Shown: positions 7,377 to 14,546, counted from the stretch's first letter. The stretch: DNA of 19,678 nucleotides from an uncultured Rikenellaceae bacterium (GCA_947038135.1 CAMQVM010000003.1:1-19678); one strand, 5' to 3'. Numbers and translations: made by a program. Notes: a model not told the origin generated them from the letters alone.

Positions 7377-8599
7377 ACCTTATCTCCCCTTAATTTATCT
7401 ATCGTTTCTGAATCACTAGCTAAAACGGGTATAACTTTATCGCCAGGGACAACTTTTTGACGACCCTCGGTTATGATCCACTCGCCCTCTCTTAATCCTC
7501 TATCTATAACCATTTTATTTTTCACCTGCACCCCTGTCTCTATAAATCGCTTCTCTACAACGCTATCAGCACGCACGATCATAATAAATGCACCTCCCTT
7601 CTCGATGTATACAGATTTTCGAGGTACTACAACAGCTCCTTCAACTACATCTTCAAGGAGCTTTACTTGAGTAAATTGCCCTGGTAAAAGTACACGATTA
7701 GGATTAGGTATATCAGCACTAACATTGAAAGTACCCGTTGATGGGTTTACTTGTGGGTTGGCAAAATTTACAACTCCTTTATGATGATAAGAGGTGTTAT
7801 CAGGTAGTGTTATTTCTACAGTTGGTTGCCACGAACGTGTAGAATCGGTTGTGCCAAACTCTACATTGCGGCGCTTGCTTTTCAAATAGTCTAGCCCTGT
7901 CATGTCAAAATCAACGGTTATAGGGTTGGTTTGCACCACCTCTGAGAGCAAAGACTCTCCTTTAGAGCCAACCAAGGATCCTATATATACCTTTGACTCG
8001 GTAATATAACCAGATATAGGAGCTCGAACCATCGTGTAACTAAATTCTGTCTCTGCTTCTTGCAATGTAGCCTTACTCATCGCTACATTAGCAAATGCCA
8101 CCTCGGTCTGTGCCACTGCATTATCTAGGTCAAGCTGACTCACTGCATTCTCCTTATAAAGGGGACGCAGGCGCTCCTCATCTCTTTTTGCCTTTAGATA
8201 CTCTGCCTCCGACTTCTTTAAAACCGCTTTGGCATACTCAAACTTCGCTTGATAAACAGTAGGGTCTATCACATACAGCAAGTCGCCTTTGTTTACAAAT
8301 GTTCCCTGTTCAAAAGTCATCTCTTGGATAAAACCATCGACACGAGCACGTACCTCGACATTCCTAAAAGCTGTCAATCGACCAACATACTCACTGAAAA
8401 GCTCAATATCATCTATCTCAGACAACTGAACCATGACAATAGGACGTGGTATCTCCTTTTTGTCTTTACAACCAACGAGTGTTAAAACAAACAAACTTAG
8501 CATAGCAAACATCTTTGCTTTGCTAAGTTTATTTGTACTACCTAAGGAGTGCCACAACTGACTCCTTTTAGCGATTAATTTGAAATAAGATACTTTCAT
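7373..8599 (-). CDS. RND efflux periplasmic adaptor (membrane fusion protein, AcrA-like)
   Basis: A lipid-anchored adaptor that joins the permease to the outer-membrane factor. It has 408 residues in the order signal, lipoyl half-motif (VEVRARVDGFIQEMTFEQG, about 80-100), alpha-hairpin (about 115-175), second lipoyl half (VRAPISGYITESKVYIGSLV), beta-barrel and C-terminal membrane-proximal domain. The lipobox LVGC puts the lipidated cysteine at residue 44, which leaves an unusually long, basic 30-residue leader. Met30 would give a more ordinary 15-residue lipoprotein signal, so the true start may be at 8512. It is the first gene of the operon, and its TGA overlaps the permease ATG. I could not find a consensus promoter in the 300 bases upstream. 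Confidence 0.93.
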   Translation of the reverse strand: MKVSYFKLIAKRSQLWHSLGSTNKLSKAKMFAMLSLFVLTLVGCKDKKEIPRPIVMVQLSEIDDIELFSEYVGRLTAFRNVEVRARVDGFIQEMTFEQGTFVNKGDLLYVIDPTVYQAKFEYAKAVLKKSEAEYLKAKRDEERLRPLYKENAVSQLDLDNAVAQTEVAFANVAMSKATLQEAETEFSYTMVRAPISGYITESKVYIGSLVGSKGESLLSEVVQTNPITVDFDMTGLDYLKSKRRNVEFGTTDSTRSWQPTVEITLPDNTSYHHKGVVNFANPQVNPSTGTFNVSADIPNPNRVLLPGQFTQVKLLEDVVEGAVVVPRKSVYIEKGGAFIMIVRADSVVEKRFIETGVQVKNKMVIDRGLREGEWIITEGRQKVVPGDKVIPVLASDSETIDKLRGDKV

Positions 8600-8906
8600 T
8601 TTTTAATCTGTTAAATTAATAATTAACTTAAATCTTTACTTTGAAAATGTGAAAATTTGAAGATGAGAATTACAAGTTTTTTATAAAATACAACCACTTT
8701 ACTAAGACCCGTATAATTAACGGTATTACAATAGTTATTATTGTATATTTATGTAATTTAATTATAAAATAGAGAATACAAAAGTTCATAGTGCATTTGA
8801 AAGTAGTTATTACTGTGCTTTTGCAAACTATTAATTTTATATATGAATCTACACCAAAAGAGATTCTCTACAAAACATTATTGTTTTAAATAAAAGGTAT
8901 GTTTTG
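8600..8906. other. Intergenic region upstream of the RND operon
   Basis: Very AT-rich, with no open frame worth calling. It should hold the promoter of the efflux operon (minus strand), but I see no TAnnTTTG box and no copy of the TetR palindrome found at 2682-2699. A weak stem, aaaaca/tgtttt (8872-8887), lies just after the ubiX stop and may help end that transcript. Confidence 0.4.
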
Positions 8907-9473
8907 CTAAAGTGTATTTTTAGAATCTGTAAATACAAATCTATCTATTTTGACACCCAAAAGAGATATTATACGCTCGGTTTGAGTTAATACCACCTCT
9001 TCTATTGTCGATGGTCTTGAGTAAAACGACGGTATTAATGGCATAACAATTGCCCCTGCAAGGGTTGCACTCTTCATGTTGTCTATATGTATAAGTGACA
9101 AAGGAGTCTCACGAAAGCATAATATAAGCCTTCTTCTCTCTTTTAACATAACATCAGCAGCTCGTGTAATTAGGTTGTTGGTAGTGCCTGTAGCAACTCG
9201 TGCTAGTGTAGAGCTAGAGCATGGTACAATAACCATAGCATCTATCTCTGAAGAGCCTGAAGCAATGGTGCAAAACATATTATTATTGTCATATATACTA
9301 ATGCTGCTATTTGATAGTATTGCGTTATACTCCTGCTCATATTTTGCTACATCTTTACCATAAGATGAAAAGATAACGTGCAGCTCTACTCCTTCTATTA
9401 CTGATAGCTTATCGATCAGCTGCCTTGCATATATAGAGCCACTAGCCCCAGTTATTCCTATTGCAATTTTCAT
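8907..9473 (-). CDS. ubiX: Flavin prenyltransferase UbiX
   Basis: It joins a dimethylallyl group to FMN to make prenylated FMN, the cofactor of UbiD-type decarboxylases. Its 188 residues fit the family. The FMN/phosphate-binding start GITGASGSIYARQL (residues 6-19) is intact, as are PCSSSTLARVATGTTNNLI, the basic ERRRLILCFRETPLSLIH stretch and the C-terminal SFYSRP. The protein is cytoplasmic and normally a dodecamer. The deacetylase gene lies 43 bases upstream on the same strand, so they may share a transcript, though the functions are unrelated. No UbiD partner is in the window. In Bacteroidetes such pairs often stand apart and may serve menaquinone-type quinone synthesis or aromatic acid metabolism (inference). 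Confidence 0.93.
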   Translation of the reverse strand: MKIAIGITGASGSIYARQLIDKLSVIEGVELHVIFSSYGKDVAKYEQEYNAILSNSSISIYDNNNMFCTIASGSSEIDAMVIVPCSSSTLARVATGTTNNLITRAADVMLKERRRLILCFRETPLSLIHIDNMKSATLAGAIVMPLIPSFYSRPSTIEEVVLTQTERIISLLGVKIDRFVFTDSKNTL

Positions 9474-9516
9474 ATGCTTATATCTATTTTATCAATTATA
9501 TGCTACTATAAACCTG

Positions 9517-10137
9517 TTACAATTCAATTTTGCAAAATTCATACCCTTCTTTTTTTAATCGCTGAAGAACAATTGGCAATACGTATTTAAGATTGTTAAA
9601 CGCCTTTGCAGAGTCATGAAACACCACTATTGAACCATCTTTAGTCCAATTAAGCACATTTAACAAACACTGCTCGGGAGTGCAGTAGCAGCTGTAATCT
9701 CGGCTTAATACACTCCACATAACTATTTTGTATCGAGAGCTAACCCTTTTTGCCTGTCTAGGGAAAATTACTCCATAAGGGGGTCTGAAAAGATTAGAGC
9801 CAATAAAATTATCAGCTAGATCTACATCTTCTATATACTCTGTGGTTGTCATATTCCACGCCTTTTGGTGGCTATATGTATGATTGCCTACTGCATGTCC
9901 AGCGGCTTTTATAAGTTCGAAAATATCGGGATTTTGCTCTATGTTTTTTGCTAGTGCAAAGAAAGTTGCTTGTGCTCCTACAATAGCTAATTGTTCTATT
10001 ACCCATTGGGTGATAGCTGGCGTAGGACCATCATCAAAGGTCAGATAGACTCTTTTTTTGTTGTCAGATGAAGGATAGCTCCATATTAAATCGGGAAATA
10101 TCCTCTTTATAAATTTTGATAGTGTGAAATTCATCAT
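9517..10137 (-). CDS. Polysaccharide deacetylase (NodB domain, carbohydrate esterase 4)
   Basis: A metal-dependent deacetylase expected to act on N-acetylglucosamine in peptidoglycan or another polysaccharide. All five NodB motifs are visible: TFDDGPTP with the Asp pair, GNHTYSH with both metal-binding histidines, RPPYG, the SRDY region, and VVFHDS with the catalytic-side histidine. The open frame runs to 10203 (228 codons), but I place the start at 10137 (MMNFTLSK, 206 residues). Homologues start about 30 residues before TFDDGP, with an FP..IW segment like that seen here. No cleavable signal is evident in the short form; a short hydrophobic stretch in the longer form could serve as an anchor, which keeps that start possible. 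It lies upstream of ubiX on the same strand. Confidence 0.88.
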   Translation of the reverse strand: MMNFTLSKFIKRIFPDLIWSYPSSDNKKRVYLTFDDGPTPAITQWVIEQLAIVGAQATFFALAKNIEQNPDIFELIKAAGHAVGNHTYSHQKAWNMTTTEYIEDVDLADNFIGSNLFRPPYGVIFPRQAKRVSSRYKIVMWSVLSRDYSCYCTPEQCLLNVLNWTKDGSIVVFHDSAKAFNNLKYVLPIVLQRLKKEGYEFCKIEL

Positions 10138-10203
10138 TCTTATATACTTGATCCAAACCTGTAAAGAAAAGAGATATAAAATAGTAGAAAAACTCCTATT
10201 CAA

Positions 10204-10532
10204 ATGGTTAGAAGTGACTATATTACGAGGTTATTTACCTCTTTTTTGCATAAAAAAAAATTTTTTATGATTGAGTATTTGTAATCAAAAATGAATATGT
10301 ATTATTAAATAGAGTAAATTAAGCTCTTTTTTGTTTTTATATAATCTTTGATTGGTGTATATGTTTACAAAATGAAATTACGACCTGTAATTTATAAATT
10401 TTATAAATTTTGTAATCTTAGCAATTTGTCATATCTTGCGAGAAGTTTGATAAGCACTAAGGATATAAAATAGGGCTATCTTGATTATCAAGACAGCCCT
10501 AAACTTAATAAGCATTAATCGTAAACGATTAA
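10204..10532. other. Structured AT-rich intergenic region between the deacetylase and cold-shock genes
   Basis: No credible gene. Hairpins seen: 10227-10241 (gaggt-tattt-acctc) followed by six T on the plus strand, although no plus-strand gene precedes it; an A/T palindrome at 10249-10269; and a nested pair at 10366-10414, with outer arms tacaaaat/attttgta and inner arms aaattac/gtaattt. No consensus promoter for the deacetylase was found. The terminator of the cold-shock gene lies at 10471-10501. Confidence 0.4.
10471..10501 (-). terminator. Terminator of the cold-shock gene
   Basis: Arms 10471-10484 and 10488-10501 form a 14-bp stem with a 3-base loop. The one imperfect pair is G·U when read from the minus strand and A·C from the plus strand, which assigns it to the minus-strand cold-shock gene ending 32 bases away. 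The T-rich run ATTTTATA follows on that strand. Confidence 0.75.
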
Positions 10533-10733
10533 TTAACCTATTACACTAACGTTAACGGCCTGAGGACCTTTTTTGCCCTCTTCCATTTCGAACTCAACTT
10601 CTTGCTCTTGCTCTAAGCCGCGGAAGCCGTCCTTGTTAATGCCTGTGTAGTGAACGAAATAATCGCCACCTGTTTCTGCAGTGATAAAGCCATAACCTTT
10701 AGCTCCATCAAACCATTTTACTGTACCTTTCAT
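10533..10733 (-). CDS. Cold-shock domain protein (CspA family)
   Basis: A 66-residue single-domain RNA/DNA-binding protein with the five-stranded OB fold of the Csp family. It acts as an RNA chaperone that melts secondary structure. It opens MKGTVKWFDGAKGYGFI, which includes RNP1 (KGYGFI), followed by RNP2 as DYFVHYT; the histidine and aromatic residues needed for nucleic-acid stacking are present. The length is standard. It has its own promoter with a short leader of about 20 bases, so the long cold-shock leader of E. coli cspA is absent, and its own terminator. It is divergent from the Fe-S/PAS gene. The family is certain; whether it is cold-induced or constitutive cannot be told. Confidence 0.96.
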   Translation of the reverse strand: MKGTVKWFDGAKGYGFITAETGGDYFVHYTGINKDGFRGLEQEQEVEFEMEEGKKGPQAVNVSVIG

Positions 10734-10759
10734 ATTGTATCTTTAAATATTGTTATTGG

Positions 10760-10789
10760 CAAAAGTAAGCGAATAAATTAGAAATGCAA
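10760..10789 (-). promoter_or_regulatory. Promoter of the cold-shock gene
   Basis: Read on the minus strand, TTG (10787-10789), 19 bases, then TACTTTTG (10760-10767) matches the Bacteroidetes consensus exactly. It places the transcription start about 20 bases before the start codon. Confidence 0.75.
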
Positions 10790-10826
10790 AATTTTTTAAT
10801 GTTTTTTTTTATTTAATTTAATTATA

Positions 10827-11621
10827 ATGAGTATATTTACTGTTAATAAAAGCCTTTGCGATGGCTGTAATGTCTGTTTGAAAGTATGTCCTAACAATGC
10901 ACTAACTGTGAGTTTGGGGCTCTGTGTTATGGATTATGATAAATGCATGGCGTGTGGAAACTGCTTTAAAGTATGCCCAAAAAACGCTATAAAATTAAAT
11001 ATTCGATTTGATAAAATAAATTCATCTATTTTTAGCTCCGACTCCTATAATCAACAAAAAGAGAGGATAAAAACTCTTAGTTCAGAAATTGATATTGCGC
11101 AAAATGAGCTAGAAATTGAGCGAAATAACCTCAATAATATCGTTTCAAAATTGAATGAAGCAGTAGTTATTGTAGGAAAAAACAGAGAATTATTACTCTA
11201 TAATAAGAGTTTTATTGATATGCTTGACAAGAAAAGCCTCTGTTTTATAAATTGTAGTGAGCCAAAAACAGAGAATCTCATGCTAAAAGAGCTTGTAAAT
11301 GATGATTTATATAAGAGATTTTTGGAGGTTCAAAACAGCGGAAAAGATCAATTATGGTTAAATAGTAAACTTGGCGATTTTACTGTTAGTACCTCAATTT
11401 ACTCAATTCGCAGAGGAGAAAAGATTATGTTAATATTTCGTAACATAGCCGATTCGCTGGTTGCTCGCCAAGAGGCAACAAAACAGATCGAAGCAGTTAT
11501 AAACCAAAATATGTCTATGGTGCAGAAAATTGGGTTTCTGCTTGGCGAAGAGATAGCAGCTACAACAAAGGTACTTTATAAAACAATGACAACAATAGAT
11601 CCTAAGTATGATGGAAAATAA
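10827..11621 (+). CDS. 2x[4Fe-4S] ferredoxin-coiled-coil-PAS sensor, HydS-like but lacking the hydrogenase domain
   Basis: A likely cytoplasmic redox sensor of 264 residues. Residues 1-55 hold two 4Fe-4S motifs, C11-C14-C17-C21P and C40-C43-C46-C50P, plus an extra C33. Residues 76-108 look like a coiled coil. Residues about 105-215 resemble a PAS domain (LNEAVVIVGKNRELLLYNKS to KIMLIFRNIADS), with C139 and C143 inside. The tail MSMVQKIGFLLGEEIAATTK resembles, from memory, the C-terminus of sensory [FeFe]-hydrogenases (HydS), whose genes sit beside the same kind of phosphatase as here. The H-cluster domain and the extra Fe-S motif that HydS carries between these parts are missing, and none of its TSCCP or GGC signatures is seen, so this is not a hydrogenase. 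It overlaps the phosphatase gene by 14 bases. Domain calls are good; the function is inferred. Confidence 0.82.
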   Translation: MSIFTVNKSLCDGCNVCLKVCPNNALTVSLGLCVMDYDKCMACGNCFKVCPKNAIKLNIRFDKINSSIFSSDSYNQQKERIKTLSSEIDIAQNELEIERNNLNNIVSKLNEAVVIVGKNRELLLYNKSFIDMLDKKSLCFINCSEPKTENLMLKELVNDDLYKRFLEVQNSGKDQLWLNSKLGDFTVSTSIYSIRRGEKIMLIFRNIADSLVARQEATKQIEAVINQNMSMVQKIGFLLGEEIAATTKVLYKTMTTIDPKYDGK

Positions 11622-12810
11622 CTTATTTGTAGATATTGCGTGTGTTCAGCGCAACTGCCTTGATGAACATATATGTGGAGATACATATATAGTTAAGAAG
11701 AGTGATGGAGGGGGCTCTGCTGTTGCAGTACTTGCTGATGGTTTAGGACATGGGGTTAAAGCTAATATCTTATCTACTCTTACAGCCACATTTATTGTAA
11801 ACTATGATCATCATATAGAAGATATAAAGAGAATTGCAGAGTTCGTTTTAAAAACACTACCTATATGTAGTGTGCGAAATATGCGATACTCAACCTTTTC
11901 GAGGGTGTCGATTGATCTTTTTAATCGCAAAGCAACTATTATAGAGTACGATAACCCTACATCAATTATATATAGAAGAGGGCGTGAGCTAGAGTGTGAG
12001 TGGAAGAGCGTGCAATTCGAGAGCAATATAGACAACCATGAGTCGATTTGTTACACCACCTTTGAAATAGAAGAGGGCGACAGAATCATCACTATGACTG
12101 ATGGTGTCACTCAAAGTGGACTAGGAAGCAAAAAATACCCGTTTGGATGGAAGCGTGAGCGTGTGGTAGATTTTATAATTAATATGTTGGAAGAGGATAG
12201 TAAAATATCATCTAATAATATCGCATCAAGAGTAGTAGAGCAGGCAATGAAAATAGACGACTACTATGCTAAAGACGATATTAGCTGCTTATGTGCAACT
12301 ATATCACTACCTAAAAACACCCTTCTATGTGCGTCACCTCCAGTAGAGGCTAAAATGGGGGAGTTTGTCGATTTTATTGATTCATTTGAAGGCAAAAAGG
12401 TTGTGTGTGGCTACCACTTAGCTCGACTAATATCGGCTGTTAACGGAGCAACGATAGAGTCAACACTAGAACTGTCAGACTACACCAATACCCCTGAGCT
12501 CCAGCCAATATGGTATATGAGCGGGGTAGATTTTGTTACTGAAAGCCTTGTAACCCTAAATAAACTATACTTTTTACTACAAACCAGACCCGCACTGGAT
12601 GATGAGTCACACCTTAAAAATAAAGCTGCTTTTAAGCTATATAGATTAATGTTAGAGTCTGAGTCTATCACATTTTTATTAGGGTTAGTACATGAGTCGG
12701 GTGGAGAGTATAGTAATAGTGAATATGAACTCCGACGTAAAATTATGTGTTATATATCTGATATATTAGAGGAAAAATTTCACAAAAAGGTTAAAGTGCT
12801 TTACAAATAA
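11608..12810 (+). CDS. SpoIIE/PP2C-type protein phosphatase of the hydrogenase-sensor class
   Basis: A predicted serine/threonine phosphatase of 400 residues. Residues about 8-235 form a PP2C (SpoIIE) domain with its metal-binding acidic motifs: GD (24-25), ADGLGHG (D44), TDGVTQSG (D165) and DDISCLCATI (D223-D224). Residues about 255-330 form a second domain (GKKVVCGYHLARLI, then GVDFVTESLVTLNKL) that I recall as characteristic of phosphatases encoded with HydS sensory hydrogenases. The usual GGTTA there is replaced by GYHLA. The start overlaps the Fe-S/PAS gene by 14 bases (ATGATGG, so Met1 or Met2), implying translational coupling and a shared pathway. No kinase or anti-sigma partner lies next to it. 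The substrate is unknown. Confidence 0.87.
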   Translation: MMENNLFVDIACVQRNCLDEHICGDTYIVKKSDGGGSAVAVLADGLGHGVKANILSTLTATFIVNYDHHIEDIKRIAEFVLKTLPICSVRNMRYSTFSRVSIDLFNRKATIIEYDNPTSIIYRRGRELECEWKSVQFESNIDNHESICYTTFEIEEGDRIITMTDGVTQSGLGSKKYPFGWKRERVVDFIINMLEEDSKISSNNIASRVVEQAMKIDDYYAKDDISCLCATISLPKNTLLCASPPVEAKMGEFVDFIDSFEGKKVVCGYHLARLISAVNGATIESTLELSDYTNTPELQPIWYMSGVDFVTESLVTLNKLYFLLQTRPALDDESHLKNKAAFKLYRLMLESESITFLLGLVHESGGEYSNSEYELRRKIMCYISDILEEKFHKKVKVLYK

Positions 12811-12816
12811 TAATCA

Positions 12817-12839
12817 TAACATATTGATTATCAATGTTA
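12817..12839 (+). terminator. Weak hairpin after the phosphatase gene
   Basis: The arms taacatattga and tcaatgtta pair around a 3-base loop, with a 2-base bulge in the left arm, starting 7 bases after the stop codon. No good T-run follows directly, so this is a weak terminator candidate. Confidence 0.35.
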
Positions 12840-12873
12840 GGTGAAAAATAATAACTTATTTTTGCATATTTAT

Positions 12874-12903
12874 TTGTTAATTAAAAAAATATGACTACCT
12901 TTG
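12874..12903 (+). promoter_or_regulatory. Promoter of tRNA-Glu
   Basis: TTG (12874-12876), 19 bases, then TACCTTTG (12896-12903) is an exact Bacteroidetes consensus, 52 bases before the mature tRNA 5' end. Confidence 0.8.
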
Positions 12904-12955
12904 TATCGAATTAAGTCTACAGCTAGCAAGGTGTGATTTAGTTTAAGTCCTATAT

Positions 12956-13027
12956 GGTCCGTTCGTCTAACGGTTAGGACGCAAGATTTTCATTCTTGTA
13001 ATAGGGGTTCGATTCCCCTACGGACTA
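12956..13027 (+). tRNA. tRNA-Glu (anticodon TTC)
   Basis: A complete 72-base cloverleaf: acceptor ggtccgt paired with acggact (with a G·U at the base), D arm, anticodon stem caaga/tcttg with loop ttttcat and anticodon TTC at 12989-12991, T arm with GGTTCGATTCC, and discriminator A at 13027. CCA is not encoded. It has its own promoter and a strong terminator. Confidence 0.97.
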
Positions 13028-13030
13028 CAC

Positions 13031-13063
13031 AAGCGATTACTTAATTGTAATCGCTTTTTTTTT
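13031..13063 (+). terminator. Rho-independent terminator after tRNA-Glu
   Basis: Perfect 10-bp arms aagcgattac (13031-13040) and gtaatcgctt (13047-13056), a 6-base loop, and an uninterrupted run of nine T (13055-13063). This is the most classical terminator in the window. Confidence 0.9.
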
Positions 13064-13081
13064 ACACTAAATTTTTATATT

Positions 13082-14200
13082 ATGAATAAAAACATTGCTT
13101 GGATAGATGTCCTTAGGGTCGTATCCTGTTTTATGGTGGTTCTAGCCCACTGTTGCGACCCATTCGTGGCGCAGTTTACTAATAATGAATCTGATTATAT
13201 GGCAGCTATTGCATGGGGGAGTATTGTTAGACCCTGTGTTCCTCTGTTTGCGATGGTTACTGGTTACCTTTTGTTACCTATAACAACTGGGACTTCGGCA
13301 TTTTACACTAAGCGCATAAGGAAAATTGTTGTGCCACTTATTTTTTGGTCTATTGTTACTCCTTTTCTCTATTTTGGGTATCTCTCATTTTTTGATACCG
13401 CTAATCCTAATATCGTATTAGAAAATTTCACCATTGAGGCTACACTAACAAAGCTTTACACCTTTGTGTTTAATTTTACTTACGACACTATACCACTGTG
13501 GTATATCTATATGCTTGTAGGAATATATTTGATACTGCCTATTATAGGTGCATGGCTGAACCAAGCCACACAAAAAGAGGTTAAGGTATTTTTGATGTTA
13601 TGGGGTGCTACTATGCTACTTCCTTATGTTAAGATGTTTGCTCCTGAAGTAGGATATACGGGCAACTATGGCAGTATGGATGTATTAGGTGTCTGTTTTT
13701 GGAATCCTTATGGTACTTTATACTATTTTTCGGGTTATATAGGTTATCTGGTTCTCGCATATTACCTAAAGAAATACCCTCTAAACTGGAGCTTTACACG
13801 TACTTTGATGGTATCAGTACCTCTGTTTATTGTTGGGTTTCTTATAACATATTATGGGTTTATAGCTGTCGGAAAGGTATATCCTGGCAACTATGAGTAT
13901 CTTGAAATAGCGTGGTACTTTACTGGCATCAATGTTTTTATGATGACGATTGCTATATATCTACTTATTCAAAAGATTAAATTTAGAGAGTCGAAAGTTA
14001 TGAGCCGTGTTGCGGGGCTTACTTTTGGTGTCTTTCTATGTCACTTTTTCTTCGTGCAGGTCTTTTATGATATCTTATATCCTATACTGAACCTACCTTC
14101 ATATATAAAGATATTTATTATTGCTCTAGTTGTTTTTGTTGCAGTAACAGCTCTTGTATGGTGTCTTAGTAAGAATAAATATACCAAGAAGATAATTTAA
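13082..14200 (+). CDS. Acyltransferase family 3 membrane protein (OafA/YrhL-like)
   Basis: An inner-membrane acyltransferase of 372 residues, probably O-acetylating a cell-surface polysaccharide or other glycan. The N-terminus WIDVLRVVSCFMVVLAH carries the family's essential Arg (R12) and His (H23), 11 residues apart. About ten hydrophobic helices follow (for example LPIIGAWL, GYIGYLVLAYYL, VFVAVTALVWCL). The SGNH extracytoplasmic domain found in larger OafA proteins is absent. The start lies only 18 bases after the T-run of the tRNA-Glu terminator, with no consensus promoter between, so expression may depend on read-through from the tRNA promoter. A hairpin follows at 14272-14316. Acceptor and donor are unknown; the family call is firm. 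Confidence 0.9.
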   Translation: MNKNIAWIDVLRVVSCFMVVLAHCCDPFVAQFTNNESDYMAAIAWGSIVRPCVPLFAMVTGYLLLPITTGTSAFYTKRIRKIVVPLIFWSIVTPFLYFGYLSFFDTANPNIVLENFTIEATLTKLYTFVFNFTYDTIPLWYIYMLVGIYLILPIIGAWLNQATQKEVKVFLMLWGATMLLPYVKMFAPEVGYTGNYGSMDVLGVCFWNPYGTLYYFSGYIGYLVLAYYLKKYPLNWSFTRTLMVSVPLFIVGFLITYYGFIAVGKVYPGNYEYLEIAWYFTGINVFMMTIAIYLLIQKIKFRESKVMSRVAGLTFGVFLCHFFFVQVFYDILYPILNLPSYIKIFIIALVVFVAVTALVWCLSKNKYTKKII

Positions 14201-14271
14201 GCTTTGCATTAAGAGTCATTGCACAATTACGAAATATTACACCTATTTCTTGATGTTGCAACAGTTTTATT

Positions 14272-14316
14272 AATTATGGCAATCAGCATGACCAAGTTCT
14301 GCTGATCGCCATAATT
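14272..14316. terminator. Convergent-site hairpin after the acyltransferase gene
   Basis: Arms 14272-14288 and 14300-14316 pair over 17 bp with one imperfect pair (G·U on the minus strand, A·C on the plus) around an 11-base loop. It lies between a plus-strand gene and a minus-strand tRNA and could terminate either transcript. Confidence 0.6.
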
Positions 14317-14341
14317 TACATAAATACCTATATGCAAAATA

Positions 14342-14369
14342 AGCCGCCTAATCAAAAGATTAAACGGCT
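14342..14369 (-). terminator. Terminator of tRNA-Arg
   Basis: The 12-bp arms 14342-14353 and 14358-14369 enclose a 4-base loop. The two imperfect pairs are U·G only when read from the minus strand. A T-rich stretch follows on that strand, 37 bases beyond the tRNA 3' end. Confidence 0.7.
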
Positions 14370-14406
14370 AATTGCACTACATACCAACTTACGAGTGTTT
14401 TGAAAG

Positions 14407-14480
14407 TGATCCCGATAGGGCTCGAACCTATGACCTACAAATTAGAAATCTGTTGCTCTATCCAATTGAGCTACGGGACC
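14407..14480 (-). tRNA. tRNA-Arg (anticodon TCT)
   Basis: A 74-base cloverleaf on the minus strand: acceptor ggtcccg/cgggatc with one G·U, D arm with AGCTCAATTGGATAGAGC, anticodon stem acaga/tttgt with loop tttctaa (anticodon TCT, reading AGA/AGG), T arm with GGTTCGAGCCC, and discriminator A. CCA is not encoded. Confidence 0.96.
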
Positions 14481-14515
14481 AATAAACTATCACATCATGA
14501 TTGTTATAACGAGTG

Positions 14516-14546
14516 CAAAGATAAGACAAATATTTTTATTTTGCAA
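14516..14546 (-). promoter_or_regulatory. Promoter of tRNA-Arg
   Basis: On the minus strand, TTG (14544-14546), 20 bases, then TATCTTTG (14516-14523) matches the Bacteroidetes consensus, 36 bases before the tRNA 5' end. Confidence 0.8.

Noticed and set aside
10249..10269. A/T-only palindrome as a regulatory site
   Set aside because: A run of A followed by T with a few flanking bases; expected by chance in AT-rich DNA.
10827..11621. Calling the Fe-S/PAS protein a [FeFe]-hydrogenase
   Set aside because: The cysteine motifs that bind the catalytic H-cluster are absent and the protein is too short to hold that domain.
12956..14480. tRNA genes as integration sites with a mobile element between them
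   Set aside because: No duplicated tRNA 3' ends and no integrase; the gene between is an ordinary acyltransferase.
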